Positions 33,401 to 44,970 of a stretch of 64,000 nt of DNA are shown piece after piece (positions within the stretch are counted from its first letter, which is position 1; the number at the start of each line of letters is the position of its first letter). This stretch comes from Scalesia atractyloides (Eukaryota > Streptophyta > Magnoliopsida > Asterales > Asteraceae), in NCBI GenBank assembly GCA_947069175.1, contig CAMTDV010000027.1, positions 40,995,369 to 41,059,368 on the forward strand, given 5' to 3'. A program made the position numbers and the translations under genes. Below the pieces are notes generated by a model. It saw only the letters and a list, made by a program, of their open reading frames with translations. It was not told the origin of the DNA and did no database searches.

Positions 33401-33713
33401 CACGAATGAGAGTTAGGACTTCACAATGGATCACTCAGAGGCTTATTATAAGCATGTTGATTCCGATGTCACTCAGAGGCTGGGCATGTTGACATATCTT
33501 TCACTCAGAGACCAAATTTCAAGCATGTTGACATATCAGTCACTCAGAGGCTAATGATTTAAGCATGTTGACATATCAGTCACTCAGAGGCTGTTATTTA
33601 TGCATGTTGACATCAGACCGTCACTCAGAGGCTCAGTTTGAGCATGTTTTCGCCTTTAGTTCTTCTTGGTCTTTAATAGACTATATTGTGTCACTATACT
33701 ACTGGACACGATT
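30480..33713 (-). mobile_element. Element B, 5' LTR (outer 15 bp missing)
   Basis: The inner end TGTCACACCCC is at 30480 and the sequence follows the 3' LTR (6513-9757) to GGACACGATT at 33713. There the match stops 15 bases short of the expected TTACAGGGTGTTACA end. A TATA box is at 32918-32927 on the minus strand. A GC-rich hairpin-forming segment (CTCGCGCCCCGCGAG, about 33090) has a diverged partner at 9108 in the other LTR. Confidence 0.9.
32918..32927 (-). promoter_or_regulatory. TATA box of element B 5' LTR
   Basis: CTATAAATAG on the minus strand, oriented to transcribe the leader, the leader ORF and gag-pol of element B. Confidence 0.7.
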
Positions 33714-35246
33714 CCGTTAACCGAAAAAATTAATCAAAACCGACAAATTGATCGGTTATGGATAACTGAATCGGATAAACCGACCATTCGGTTATGATTA
33801 CAGTTAATGCATCTTCGTTAACCGACTTTAATCGAAATCAAACTGAACCTTATAATGTAAGTGATTTTCCAACTTTTATACCTCTGGTTCCTAAATTCCA
33901 TTCTAAGAAAGGTCTGAGAATTGAGAAATTTGGTGAGCTGATCTGATAGCATCCGAACTAGAAATGGTCTTGTTTAATATATATATGATAGATTGGCTAA
34001 AAAAATATCGTCATACAAAACATTCTCTACCCTCGTTATAATATATCTTGCTTTACATTTTACTGATGATCAATGGGTGAAGGTAGCTTCCTTAAATTTT
34101 ACAAATCTACAAAATGATATTTAAAAGAAATAGACAAAATCGCACATAATGAAAACCAACCCATCACTAACGGTTAACCGAACCATGATTAATCGACCAT
34201 CAGTTATGACAATGGTTAAGCAATATTTAATAACCGAACCTTGGTTATCGGTTATGGTTAAGCCTCCATAACCGATCTGTACCAACTTTCCATACGCCTA
34301 GATTTAGTGGAGATTACTAAATTAAAATAGTACCCTTCTCATGTCTTAACTCATCTTTTTAGTTTTCATTTTTGGAAATGTGAATAAAAAATATGAATAG
34401 CATTAATGCTAAAATTCATATTGATACTGTTTACAGTTTACCAAATAAAAAGGTAATGACCTACTCAAGCCTTGTAAATTTAGCAATTGTGTACGATAGC
34501 TTCTAGACTATCTAAACTCTAAATCTGATACCTTAATTCTAAGGAGTAGAATTGTACTTTAACCGACCTACTTTGCCTGATATAACAGACCCGTTTTGCG
34601 GAGTCCATTTTTGATTTGCACCCCCGACCAAAAATCCTATATCCACCACTAATTATATTGTCGCTTGACATGACCCTAACACCGACCAACCCAAAAGTTA
34701 TAAAGTTTGGTTGTGAAAAATCTGAACACCGAAAAAAGATACCCCATTGAAAAAAAAAATCTCGGTAAGTGTTGGAAATAATTTTCCATGTTTCTAGAGA
34801 AGATTTGGCATTAGAGATGAGTGGAACAATTGTGGTATCTGGTAATGGAATGCAGTGGCGGAAATTTTTAAGAATCATTTGGTAATCGCTATATCATAAT
34901 TTTTTTAGTCCAGATTATGTCGGATCAACGTATTAGATAATACATACGAGTTAAACGATACACATACTTGTTTAATTTTTCGAAACCTAAACCTAGTCAT
35001 AACATCATTACAACATTTAGAAAAACAATCCTAAGCAAATTAACTGCTTAAAATATGCTTGAATTATTTAAACTAATTGCTTCATATTTATTACTTCCAT
35101 TATACTTGGTGGCAATACTAAAACTTTTTAATAGGAGTGCTACAATAGATTCTTGTGCTTTTTACTTTCGTTAGTCTATATATTGATTACTATGTTTAGT
35201 TTTCTTATGAAAGTGATCAAATCATATATGTCAAAAAAACTGTAAC
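33714..35246. other. Unassigned segment wedged inside the outer end of the B LTR
   Basis: Two stretches rich in GGTTAACCGA / CGGTTATG-type words (33714-33860 and 34150-34310) are partial direct repeats of each other. On the minus strand 34519-34878 is open; its middle (DTTIVPLISNAKSSLETWK) resembles a copia gag core, so this may be a copia gag remnant. The rest is AT-rich with no recognised gene. The segment separates the nearly complete LTR from a second copy of its last 0.3 kb. Confidence 0.45.
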
Positions 35247-35562
35247 TTGTTCAACAAATGGCACGTATGAGAGTTAGGACTTCGTAAAGGATCACTCAGA
35301 GGCCCATTATAAGCATGTTGACTCCGATGTCACTCAGAGGCTGGGCATGTTGACATATCAGTCACTCAGAGGCCAAGTTTTAAGCATGTTGACATATCAG
35401 TCACTCAGAGGCTGTTATTTATGCATGTTAACATCGGACCGTCACTCAGAGGCTCAGTCTGAGCATGTTGACGCCTTTAGTCCTTATTGGTCTTTAATAG
35501 ACTATATTTAAAATACAACACGTGTCACTATACTATTGGACACGATTTTACAGGGTGTTACA
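35247..35562 (-). mobile_element. LTR end fragment of a B-family element
   Basis: It duplicates the outermost 0.3 kb of the B LTR, including the CTCAGAGG subrepeats and the complete GGGTGTTACA terminus at 35562. Directly after it, coding sequence of copia element E begins in mid zinc knuckle (TGT GGA ATA GGT CAC), so the terminus is a real insertion junction. The flank TGTGG does not match the flank at 6508-6512. Confidence 0.85.
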
Positions 35563-38500
35563 TGTGGAATAGGTCACATCCCGTCTGAGTGTCCCAATCG
35601 TGATCCTAACACAATCAGACGGCAACATTCAGCAAATTATGCAGAGCATCGGGCACAAACATCTGCTACTTGGCTTCCAGATACTAGTTCAAATAGCCAT
35701 GCTGCTCCAGATCTTGAAAGCCTTGACAACTCTGAACCCTATTATGGTCAGGATTCACTTCATGTTGAGAGCCTGCCTATTTTACACATTGGTTCTAAAA
35801 GAAATTCTTTCTCCAACTAAGACCTTTTCCTTAACTGATCATGTTCCACAAATTAAACGAAATCTTCTTTCAGTTCAAAATTTCTGTCATGATAACAAAG
35901 TGTTTTTTGAATTTTACTATTCTTTTTTTTTTCTGTGAAGGATACATCTACAAGCAATACCCTCCTCACTGGTCTAAGTAACAATGGCCTCTACTCCATT
36001 TGTCTTCCTTCACTTCGTCCGTTTCCAAAAGTTGCTTTCTCTACCGTGCATGGATCCTCTGACATATGGCATCAAAGACTTGACATCCTCATCAAGAACT
36101 TTTCAAGTCTATGTTATCTAATTTTTCACTACCTGATAGTAATAAAAAGTTAAGTACCTCATGTAATTCGTGTCACATGGAAAATCCTCAAAACTTCACT
36201 TGTTATCTTCTAATTTTCAAAGTACTTGTGTTTTGGATTTAATTTATTGTGATGTGTGGAGACCTGCTCCTGTTAGATCTTTCATTGGTCACAATTACTT
36301 TGTTTTGTGTGTTGATCACTTTACTAGATATATGTGGATTTTTCCATTGAATCAAAAGTATGATGTTATCACAACATTTAAACATTTTCATGCTATGCAT
36401 GAATGATAGTTTCAAACCAAACTTAAATATGTCCAAACAGATTGGGGTGGTGAATTTCGTCCTCTTTCTCCCTATTTTTCATCTCTTGGTATTATTCACC
36501 GTCTCTCGTGTCCTCACACAAGTGAGCAAAATGGATATGTTGAGAGACGCCACATACATGTTATAGAAACAGGCCTTACCTTCAAGCTCAGTCGGGTGTT
36601 CCTAAAAGATTTTGGCATTTTGCATTTGACACATCTGTTTATCTTATAGATAGAATGCCATCTCGTGTCAGATAAAAAAATTCTCTGTTTGAACATCTTT
36701 TCAAAGTCCGGCCTGACTACTCGTTCTTGCGTGTATTCGGTTGCCAATGCTACCCTCACTTGCGTCCTTACAACAACCACACAATGGATTTTCGCTCTCT
36801 CCCATGCATTTTTCTTGGGTATAGTACCTCTCACCATGGCTATCGTTGTTTTAACTCTATCACAAATCGTCTTTATGTTGCCCGTCATGTCTGTTTTAAT
36901 GAACAGTGCTTTCCGTCTCTTTCTTCATCTCCTAGTTCTCATCCTGACCCACTTCACCAGACCCCTATATTTCTTCTTTTCCAGCCTTTACACCTGACCA
37001 CACACCTTAAACAACTCACAAAATCAGCCACCAACGTCACATCCTGCCCAGCCTATAACTTCACCTTTGTCTGACACACATTCCCCACTTGACCAGCCCA
37101 CACACTTAAACACTTCAGCCCCTTCAGCTCACCACACCATCCGTATCACCCCAGCCGATCCATATTGCTGCTGAACCAACCCCACCAGCCCATACCGCTG
37201 CTGACCCAAACCCATCGGCAGCCCATACCGCTGCTGACCTGAACCCATCGACCCATACCGATGCTGACCCACATTATCCTAACAGCCCAAAACAACCACA
37301 AACCTATCACCGTTGAAACAAAAAGTACAAACAACTCAACCTGCTCCACCAGAACCTACCACACTTTCTCGTCCACCCAATCTCCGCCAAAATCCTCCAT
37401 AAACTAAACCTTACAATCCTTCCGCCTTTGTTGCTCATACTACATCTGAACCCATCTCCTTTACAGCTGCCAACAAAAGTCCTAAGTGGCGAAATGCCAT
37501 GGCTGAGGAATATAAGGCTTTAATGAAAAATGGCACCTGGTTATTAGTTCCACCTGTCCCTAATGCTAATGTAGTAGATTGTAAATGGGTTTACAAACTT
37601 AAACGGGATCATCATGGTGCTATTACTCGCTACAAGGCACGACTCGTAGCCAAGGGTTTCAACCAGCAAGCTGGCATTGATTACAATGAAACATTCAGTC
37701 TTTTTATCAAAGCTACTACTATTCGTGTAGTTCTTTCTTTAGCTGTCACACGAGGCTGGTCTTTACGACAATTGGATGTTCAGAATGCCTTCCTACATGG
37801 TAATTTGCATGAAATTGTTTATTTGCAGCAGCCACCTGGTTTTATTAACCCAACAAAACCACATCATTTATGTCTCTTACACAAATCTTTGTACAGCCTT
37901 AAACAAGCCCTCAAGCGTGGTTCCAACGATTAACTGGGGCTCTTCACAAGCTTGGCTTTAAAGGATCAACAACTGATCCTTCACTGTTTGTTTACTCCTC
38001 TGCGGGCAGTCTTTTGTATGTGCTTATCTATGTGACAGGTAACAACTCGGTTGCCATTGACAACGTGGTTAAAAAATTGAGTAACACCTTTGCTTTACAA
38101 GACATGGGCTCCTTATCCTATTTCTTGGGTATTGAAGTCACCTATCGTGGTTCTAACTTGGTGCTATCTCAAAAGAAATATGTTTGGGATCTTTTACAAA
38201 AGGCTGGTCTTTCACAATCTAAACTTGTCCGATCACCCAACTCTACTTCGACAAATCTGAGCTTGGGTGACAGCCCACTTTTGAAAATCTGGTTCGCTAT
38301 CGATAGGTTGTTTGGGCTCTTTAGTATCTTACACTTACTCGTCCTGACATTGCCTTTGCAGTCAACAAAGTATGTCAGTTTATGCATTCTCCAACAGAAA
38401 ATCACTGGTCTACGGTTAAAAGTATTCTTCCATACTTACAAGGAACCTTAGAGCATGGTCTACTTTTTCAATGTGCCTCTGGGTCTGCATTACATGCCTA

Positions 38501-39008
38501 TACAGATGCTCACTACCGGTCCCTTACCGCCTTTTCTGATGCCGATTGGGCTGGTTGCCCTGATGACCGTAGATCCACCGGGGGATTTGCCATTATCTTG
38601 GATCAAATCTTGTCTCTTGGTCAGCAAGAAAACAACAAACTGTATCTCAGTCACCCACTGAATCTGAATACAAGGCTTTAGCAGATGTTGTCGCTGAGCT
38701 TACTTGGCTTGAATATCTTTTGCGCGAACTACGTATTCTGGAGAAATCAACTCCCGTTTTATGGTGTGATAACCTTGGGGCAACTTACTTATCAGCAAAT
38801 CCAATCTTTCATGCTCGAACTAAATATGTAGAGGTTGATTTCCATTTTGTCAGAGAAAAGGTTGCTCAGGGGAAACTTTCTGTTCGATTCATATCTACAC
38901 ATGACCAAATTGCTGATGTATTCACAAAGCCATTATCTTATGACAGATTTGAGATTCTACGTGATAAGCTTCAACTTGTTTGCCGGTCTTAGCTAGAAGG
39001 GGAATATT
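35563..39008 (+). pseudogene. Element E: truncated Ty1/copia gag-pol (Ale-like)
   Basis: Ordered remnants on the plus strand: half of a gag knuckle (CGIGHIPSECPNR); protease with TWLPDTSSNSHAAPDL, where the usual D-T-G is D-T-S; pre-integrase (DIWHQRLDI); and integrase (YCDVWRPAPV, near 36250; QTDWGGEF and EQNGYVERRH near 36430-36550 in another frame). Then come RT 37499-38451 (MAEEYKALMKNGTWLLVPP; GIDYNETFS; LRQLDVQNAFLHGNLH; LHKSLYSLKQA) and RNase H to 38992 (AFSDADWAGCPDDRRSTGGF; HDQIADVFTKPL). Near 38025-38035 the catalytic YVDD region is deleted: YVLIYV runs straight into TGNNS. The 5' LTR and most of gag are missing. Confidence 0.9.
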
Positions 39009-39150
39009 AGATATTATATATTAAGTTTATACATGTTCATATATCAGAGGGATTAATATGTAAATATGTTATGTAGTTATATCCATGTAATCTCATATTA
39101 TTAAGGAATATACGATACAATTGCCCAGAATATTGCTGCTGGATGGAGCC
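38990..39150 (+). mobile_element. Polypurine tract and probable 3' LTR start of element E
   Basis: After the RNase H stop, AGAAGGGGAA is followed by TATTAGATATTATATA, the usual position of an Ale-type LTR, with the expected TG start changed to TA. The LTR end is not evident before the G insertion at 39155. Confidence 0.5.
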
Positions 39151-39154
39151 ATTA

Positions 39155-39577
39155 TGTCTTTCGTTTATCGGCAATGGAACCAAATGATAGAAACTAGAAA
39201 ATAAAGGGTTGATTTTATTAAAAAACTAAGATGATCGGCCCGATTCGAAAGGGACTAGTCTCCAATTCAAGAAAACATTAATATAATAAACAATACATGA
39301 GAAAATAGAACATAAATGAAATACTTAAATAAGACACAGGTAAGTTATTAATCCTAAATTTCAGCCACCTGGCTTTGACTTTGACTCTCCTATCATTCGG
39401 CCATAGTTTCCTACTTTCTTGTTTTCTTTCCCTCCATTTTTCATCAACTGGGTTTGACCAGTTTGGCCCTGACCCAATGTCGGTTTCTTATCACGTTAAC
39501 TCTTAGTTAATTTGTTAATTACAAAAGACCCCCTTCATTATTTACAATAGACTCCTATATGTAAATGTACCGTAACA
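39155..39577 (-). mobile_element. Element G: 3' LTR (423 bp) of a gypsy-like element
   Basis: On the minus strand it reads TGTTACGGTAC...AAACGAAAGACA with TG/CA ends. It is preceded by AAAAGAGGGAGTAT, a polypurine tract at 39578-39591. The flank on its low side is CATTA (39150-39154). No partner LTR was found inside the window, so the element is truncated on its 5' side or continues in rearranged form. Confidence 0.65.
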
Positions 39578-39979
39578 ATACTCCCTCTTTTAAGAGTTCT
39601 CGACCTCAAGAACTACCATCAACAAGAACCTAACCTGGTGAATACCATTTATAGAACCGAACCTAAGGCTCAAAACAAAAATAAAAAAATCTTTACTAAA
39701 ACTCAAAGAAAAACTCAACTGTTGTACTCCCACTTGAACTGGTTCCACATTTAGATAGAAAATAATCCTGCACCATTCAAAGAAAATAAAAGAGACTTGA
39801 GCAGTTGCTTTACCATCCTACTCCAATAGATGCCTCAAAAATCGCCTTATATCCATATAGTTCATCTTCATAAGTCTCATATGAGCCAATAGTAACATCC
39901 ACCATAGAGTCCAGTTCCATCCAGTAGCAATCTCTTCAAACTAGGTGAACTTGTCCAATCACCTTCGTTATGCAATAAT

Positions 39980-40480
39980 TTAATAGTTTTTTTGTGAGAA
40001 ATTAAGAATGTTCTTGAGAATATGGGCTGCCATAGAGATCACTCGCAGGACTCTCGCTATATTACTTGAACATAAATCACTGTTCCTTTTAATAACACTA
40101 AAAAATCTAGTTAGATCTTCTTCTTCGTCACCTGAAAGCCGTTTTTTCCACAACTCAAATTCCATTCTATCCATGTTTGCAGGGTAGAAGTTGGTTCTAG
40201 GTGGTTTCTTCAAGGGAAAAACAACCTTGTTTTCGACACCTTGCCACCAAGGAATTGGGTTTGCTGCTTCAAGAACTAATTTAATGGCAGGGTCTACATT
40301 CATGAAAACCCCTACATTTTCATCCCGACAAGACCATGGACTTTTGTTTACTGAAAAACAAATCCATTTTAAAATGACCAATTCAGACATTTGGGCACAC
40401 ACCTTTAACCATTCCTGCAGAGATGGGTTGCTGCACCAAACCTGCTGATGGAATATATTTTCCATCATTTGGTGCAGCAT
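39980..40480 (-). CDS. Hypothetical protein in element G (166 aa)
   Basis: The product is not recognised. It is acidic/basic mixed and Trp-rich (NPIPWWQGVENKVVFPLKKP; RMEFELWKKRLSGDEEEDLT), with a probable C-terminal helix (NIARVLRVISMAAHILKNIL). An alternative overlapping frame upstream (40383-40571) contains LVLHIHAAPNDGKYIPSAG and may be its former N-terminus after a frameshift. No retrotransposon domain is visible. It could be a captured host gene fragment or a chance frame. Confidence 0.3.
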   Translation of the reverse strand: MLHQMMENIFHQQVWCSNPSLQEWLKVCAQMSELVILKWICFSVNKSPWSCRDENVGVFMNVDPAIKLVLEAANPIPWWQGVENKVVFPLKKPPRTNFYPANMDRMEFELWKKRLSGDEEEDLTRFFSVIKRNSDLCSSNIARVLRVISMAAHILKNILNFSQKNY

Positions 40481-41081
40481 GAATGTGTAAAACCAGACTT
40501 TCCTTGTCTTCCTCAGTCGGACACGTCATGTCGGCACTATATGAGTATATCCAAAGCCTGTGCTCCGACATTACATTGGTACCTTTTAATGATTATGTCA
40601 AAAGGTTGACTATCTTGTCCATCTACACAGTATGGGAAATGTTGAGGAACTTCTTTTAGAGTGCATGTTTATACTCAATGGAAATAAATTTAACGGTAGA
40701 AACTTCAAATTCCTGAAGAGTGAACACCTCTACAGAAAATGGGGCTGCTGTTATCACCAGATAAACATCATTGAAACTTTCACATTATAAATGAAGGTGT
40801 CGTTATTTGTTCCCTTAGGCCTAGCACAACGTGCTTTCTGATCAAAACTTTTAAGGACGTCGAAGTGTTCTTCAGGTGATTAGCTATTGGAATATTCATC
40901 CTTATTTGTCAGGGGATGATTCTTGTACTAATTTCCCACCCTGTATCCATCTAATTTAGTAGTTTATTCGTCTCCCACACGAACTGAATTCTTTTGTTGA
41001 ACCCAACATTCTAACATACGCATCCAATATGACAAGATGATCTAACCAAAGATGCAATTGTACTCTTCTATCAACTATCTT

Positions 41082-41558
41082 TTACTTTATTTCCACATTT
41101 TCTTTACTTGTATCTCTTACATCAGGTAGAAGCACAAGAACTCTTCTATTGTCAACCACTTCAATTTCAATACTCATATCTTGTATTAATGTGTCATTTT
41201 CATGTTGTTTATCTTCATATGTCTCCTTATAAAATTCAATACAAACCTGGTTACTTTTATTTTCCTTTGAGTCAACACCCATTATTGCTTTTACGTCATT
41301 TTCAAACTCTTCAAAGTATACAAAATCAACTTCAGAATTTCTTTCAGGTATTTCATCAAACACCTTGTGCGCAAACACAGCAGCTACTGTGATATTCGAA
41401 GGATATTGTGATCCCAAACATTCCTTGTTATCATTAATGATTGTACAAGTAGGAGAATGTCGAAACACAGCATCACCTACGTCGGTTCTATCGTGTAGAT
41501 CATTAACATCATCCTTTCCACTGAATTCTGGGAGTTCAATATTACATTGCTTGTCCAA
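41082..41558 (-). CDS. Hypothetical acidic protein in element G (158 aa)
   Basis: The product is not recognised. It starts MDKQCNIELPEFSGKDDVND, is rich in Asp, Glu and Val, and ends NRRVLVLLPDVRDTSKENVE. It lies on the same strand as the 39980-40480 frame and about 0.6 kb upstream of it. Its composition argues for a real former coding sequence, but no family can be named. Confidence 0.3.
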   Translation of the reverse strand: MDKQCNIELPEFSGKDDVNDLHDRTDVGDAVFRHSPTCTIINDNKECLGSQYPSNITVAAVFAHKVFDEIPERNSEVDFVYFEEFENDVKAIMGVDSKENKSNQVCIEFYKETYEDKQHENDTLIQDMSIEIEVVDNRRVLVLLPDVRDTSKENVEIK

Positions 41559-41738
41559 TTCATTGCTTCGTACTTATAGGTTAGCTTGATCAGTTGTGAT
41601 CTTTTGGTTCAATTGATTTGTTACGTGCCATTTCTTTTCATCACCACATGCCCACGTTAAATGCATGTTTTCTTTATATTGCTTCTTGTAGTGGGTCAGT
41701 TATTTAGTTGTTTAGTAGAATAGTGAGTTGGCTTCTAA

Positions 41739-42075
41739 GGTCTGGGGTGTGGCCTCGCGTCACCCTGCCACATCATCGAAAATAGCGCCCCATGGCGCCC
41801 CTCTCCCACCACCGTGCACGTTATCAAGGGGAAGCTACCCCATGTCCGCCAGCCCACTAAGGGGCGTGAATGGGTGCATCTGGTGGGCCCCATGCCTCTT
41901 AACCAATCAGATTTTGTTTTTTACTTTTTTTAAATACTTAATTAGGTGGGGGCGTTAGTGGGACTTTATCCCACACCATCATTGTTAAAGGGGGCGCCAT
42001 ATTTATCTTAAAATCCATGTGACGCTTACGTGAGGTGATAAAGCCCCTAGGAGCTTTATACCACATCCACCAGCC
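41739..42075. mobile_element. PIF/Harbinger-like (Tourist) MITE, 337 bp
   Basis: The ends are GGTCTGGGGTGTGG and CCACATCCACCAGCC, imperfect inverted complements. TAA lies directly outside both ends (41736-41738 and 42076-42078), the 3-bp target duplication typical of PIF/Harbinger elements. The interior is GC-rich in its left half (GCGCCCCATGGCGCCCC). It has no coding capacity. Confidence 0.75.
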
Positions 42076-42078
42076 TAA

Positions 42079-42480
42079 TTATCTTGTAAGACAATATTTA
42101 AGTCAGATTTGTGAAAGGGGGAAGCTATGAATGAAAAATAGAGAATTATCTAAATTCTTGCTTCTCGTTAATTTCTTTTGAGTGTGACACACTTAACAGG
42201 TTATCTGCCTATTAATACATATAAATTTATTGTTATGTACCCAATTGGTACAAAGAAATTAGATAGAAATATAGAGGGAAACCAGGTTTTTCCTTATTTC
42301 ATTTTATCCTCTTTTCATAAACAAGCAAAGTCCGTTATATGTTATATACCGATACAAATGAAAGAAACAAAAAGGGAAGCTAACATGTTTTTTATTGATC
42401 ATGGGGAACATCCATCACTTCTTCCTTAATTGAAGGAAACATAACACGTATGTGTGTATAATATATATATTTATATATAT
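42079..42480. other. Intergenic, nothing recognised
   Basis: AT-rich sequence with no gene, no recognised repeat family and a TA-rich tail from 42458 that borders the next element. Confidence 0.6.
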
Positions 42481-42960
42481 GGGAATGTTTATTTGAGAAG
42501 AAATTTAATGTGAGAAGAAAAAGAAGAAAATGACATAATGGTAAAACATTAAATAGTTTATAACTTTTCTCATCAATTATGTTAATTCTTATTAATAAAG
42601 CAAAACATTTTATCCTACACATTTCAAAATTTATCCTACATATGTCTTACATTTACCGTAATTTACCCTACACACATGTAAGTTTACCCTAAACATTTCA
42701 AAATTTATCATACACATACTAAAATTTATCCTACACATGTCGAAAATTGTAATACACCCCCACAAATTATTTTATCTTGAAAGAGTATTTGAAAAAAATG
42801 AGTCACAAGTTTAATTAATTAGCTAATTAATGACAATTGTAGATTTACATATATGCCATTTTTCATAATATTAAATACACACATTAAATGAAGTAAATGG
42901 AGAATTTCTATTGGTTTAAAAGTTATTCTAACAAAATTTTTCTTCTCACTTGAACTCTCC
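42481..42960. mobile_element. (TA)n-bounded inverted-repeat element 1 (480 bp)
   Basis: The left end is GGGAATGTTTATTTGAGAAG. The complement of the right end is GGAGAGTTCAAGTGAGAAG. TA-rich tracts lie on both sides. The interior has several copies of TTTATCCTACACATG-like words. Non-coding. Confidence 0.65.
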
Positions 42961-42983
42961 ATTATATATGTAAATATATATAT

Positions 42984-43403
42984 GGAAAGATTTAAATGAG
43001 AACGCTATATATTGTGAGAACCGTGAGAACAAATGAAAAAACCGCAAGAACTTGGTCAAAACAATTCAAATTAAATTTTTTTACACTTATCATTATTGTT
43101 CGAATAAAATGTTAGAAATTTAATTTACACATTTAAATTTACGTGAATTCGTAAATAAAGAAAATTTACACATGTGTAAGTTTGTCATATACACATGTGT
43201 AAATTTATTATACTTACACATGTGTAAAAAATCTAATAAAAGTGATTTTGAGAGAACAGTGAATTATTTGATGTTGTAAGTTCTTTTTTTAGTGTTGTAT
43301 TTTAATTATAATGAGTTTTGTATTAAAAAAATTGGTTGCGATTGGTTTTTTAATTCATTCTCACGGTTCTCGCAATATTTAGCGTTCTCAAGATAACCCT
43401 CTC
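42984..43403. mobile_element. (TA)n-bounded inverted-repeat element 2 (420 bp)
   Basis: The left end GGAAAGATTTAAATGAGAAC and the complement of the right end GAGAGGGTTATCTTGAGAAC continue into a shared GCTA(T/A)ATATTG(T/C)GAGAACC stretch, giving imperfect inverted repeats of about 50 bp. (TA)n flanks both sides. The interior holds repeated ACACATGTGTAA words. Non-coding. Confidence 0.75.
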
Positions 43404-43416
43404 ATATATATATATA

Positions 43417-44189
43417 GAGAGGTTCCTGTAAAAAATATAAAAGTGTTAGAAGGATCAGAAAGATTTTGGTGGTGACATATGTCTCTTTTTATTTTGGTAG
43501 TTTAAGGGTATAATTGTAATTTAACAAATGAAATCTAATTATGGAATGAATATTTACAACCGATTTTTGCAATTATTTTAAGGAATTCGCATTTTTAATT
43601 TGTTTTTGAATTTAATGATCTTCTTCGACACGATATCATAATGAAAATTTATTTATGGTGTTTTATTTGTACATTTGGTTTCTGTGAGATGTTATTTGCA
43701 CCAGTTGTTTATTTTCTAAATGGTGGTTTTATTGTATAGACCATTTTTTGCGTGTTTTGATTTTAAAAAATATGGTGTTATTTTTTGTATCGTTGATAAT
43801 GATAGTTGCAATCTTATCTGGTGTTTAATTCATACATTGGTGTTTGGGAGTGGGTTTGTTGCACATGTTGTGTTCATATTATTATTGTGGTGTTTTATTC
43901 TTATATATGGGAGTGCATGGTGTTTTTTTATATATATATGGTGTTTTTATCATATGATGTTATGAGTTAGGGGAGTTTTAGGGGAGTCTTTCACATGGTT
44001 GTTACGATGTCTTTTTAAGATGGTTCTGGTGAATGGTAAATTCAATAGGGTGTGTTATAGTGTCTTTTTAATGGTTTAAGGGTATAATTGTAATTTACAT
44101 GTTGTGTTCATATATAGTGTTGGGTTCTATTCCTTTTATCATTGTGGTGTTTTATTTATATATGGTGTTTTATTTAAAGAGGTATGGTG

Positions 44190-44237
<48 letters not shown>

Positions 44238-44953
44238 TAATTTGTGCATTGGTAGTAGGGAGTTATTTTTTTGCACAAGGTGTTTATTTCCAAAGAGTGT
44301 TTATTTAAACGAGTATTATTGTTTCATATAAGTGTTGGGTTCTGTTCATATTATCTTTGTGGTGTTTTATTTTAAAGGAGTATGATGTTTTTTTTATACA
44401 TATAGTGTTTTTTCATAGTATATGATTTGTATAGTGTTTTTTTTTGTAGTTCTCTATTGTCCTAAATTTCGAACATCTGTAAACTGAATTTAATCAAGTT
44501 TTTTTTACTGTTAAATACAACGCCTTGAATCACAATACAATTAAAACACTATTGTATGAACATATAAAAAAACATCATGGACTAAAACATCCAAGTGAGA
44601 CGTAATTTTTTTCTCTACATAAGTATATCAATATAGTACTCATATTAAAGATAAAAAACACTCGTTAACGTTATTATGGTGTAATTTCTTTTTTAAAAAA
44701 GAGTAACGTATAAATAGTTATTGACGTTTAAAAAAAGAAGGGGGAACTTACATGTGCATTAATGTTAGTTTCTTTAATTTAAAAATGTTTAATTTACGTT
44801 TATACCCTTAATATAGAAAATTAATTATATTAATAGTCAATACTATTTACAAGATTGTCATCAATATATCAACCATTAGATTAAAAATCTAATGGTTTAG
44901 ATTCTTTCTTACCCTTATCACAAAAAAATATTTTTTTTCACAATAACCTCACC
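43417..44953. mobile_element. (TA)n-bounded element 3 (about 1.5 kb)
   Basis: The left end is GAGAGGTTCCTGTAAAAAAT. The complement of the right end is GGTGAGGTTATTGTGAAAAA. It has an extreme T/G bias, with many GGTGTTTTATT words and an internal (TA)n tract at 44190-44234. Open frames here are low-complexity artefacts. It may itself be composite. Confidence 0.5.
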
Positions 44954-44970
44954 ATATATATATATATATA

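Larger units (their letters stand above)
39592..41580 (-). mobile_element. Internal region of element G without recognisable pol
   Basis: Upstream of the polypurine tract a gypsy element should show integrase or chromodomain sequence; none is seen. The words TTGAGGTCGAGAACTCTT near the tract are typical of gypsy 3' ends. Two minus-strand open frames are present (separate entries). This could be a non-autonomous element carrying unrelated sequence, or a heavily decayed one. Confidence 0.4.

Noticed and set aside
34519..34878. A standalone gene on the minus strand
   Set aside because: Only a short middle part resembles copia gag and the ends drift into unrelated sequence; treated as a remnant.
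40191..41589. Plus-strand frames at 40191, 41108 and 41365
   Set aside because: Antisense shadows of the minus-strand frames of element G without recognisable content.
44099..44331. Open frames with Ile-Tyr repeats that look like membrane proteins
   Set aside because: They translate the (TA)n microsatellite and T-rich flanks.
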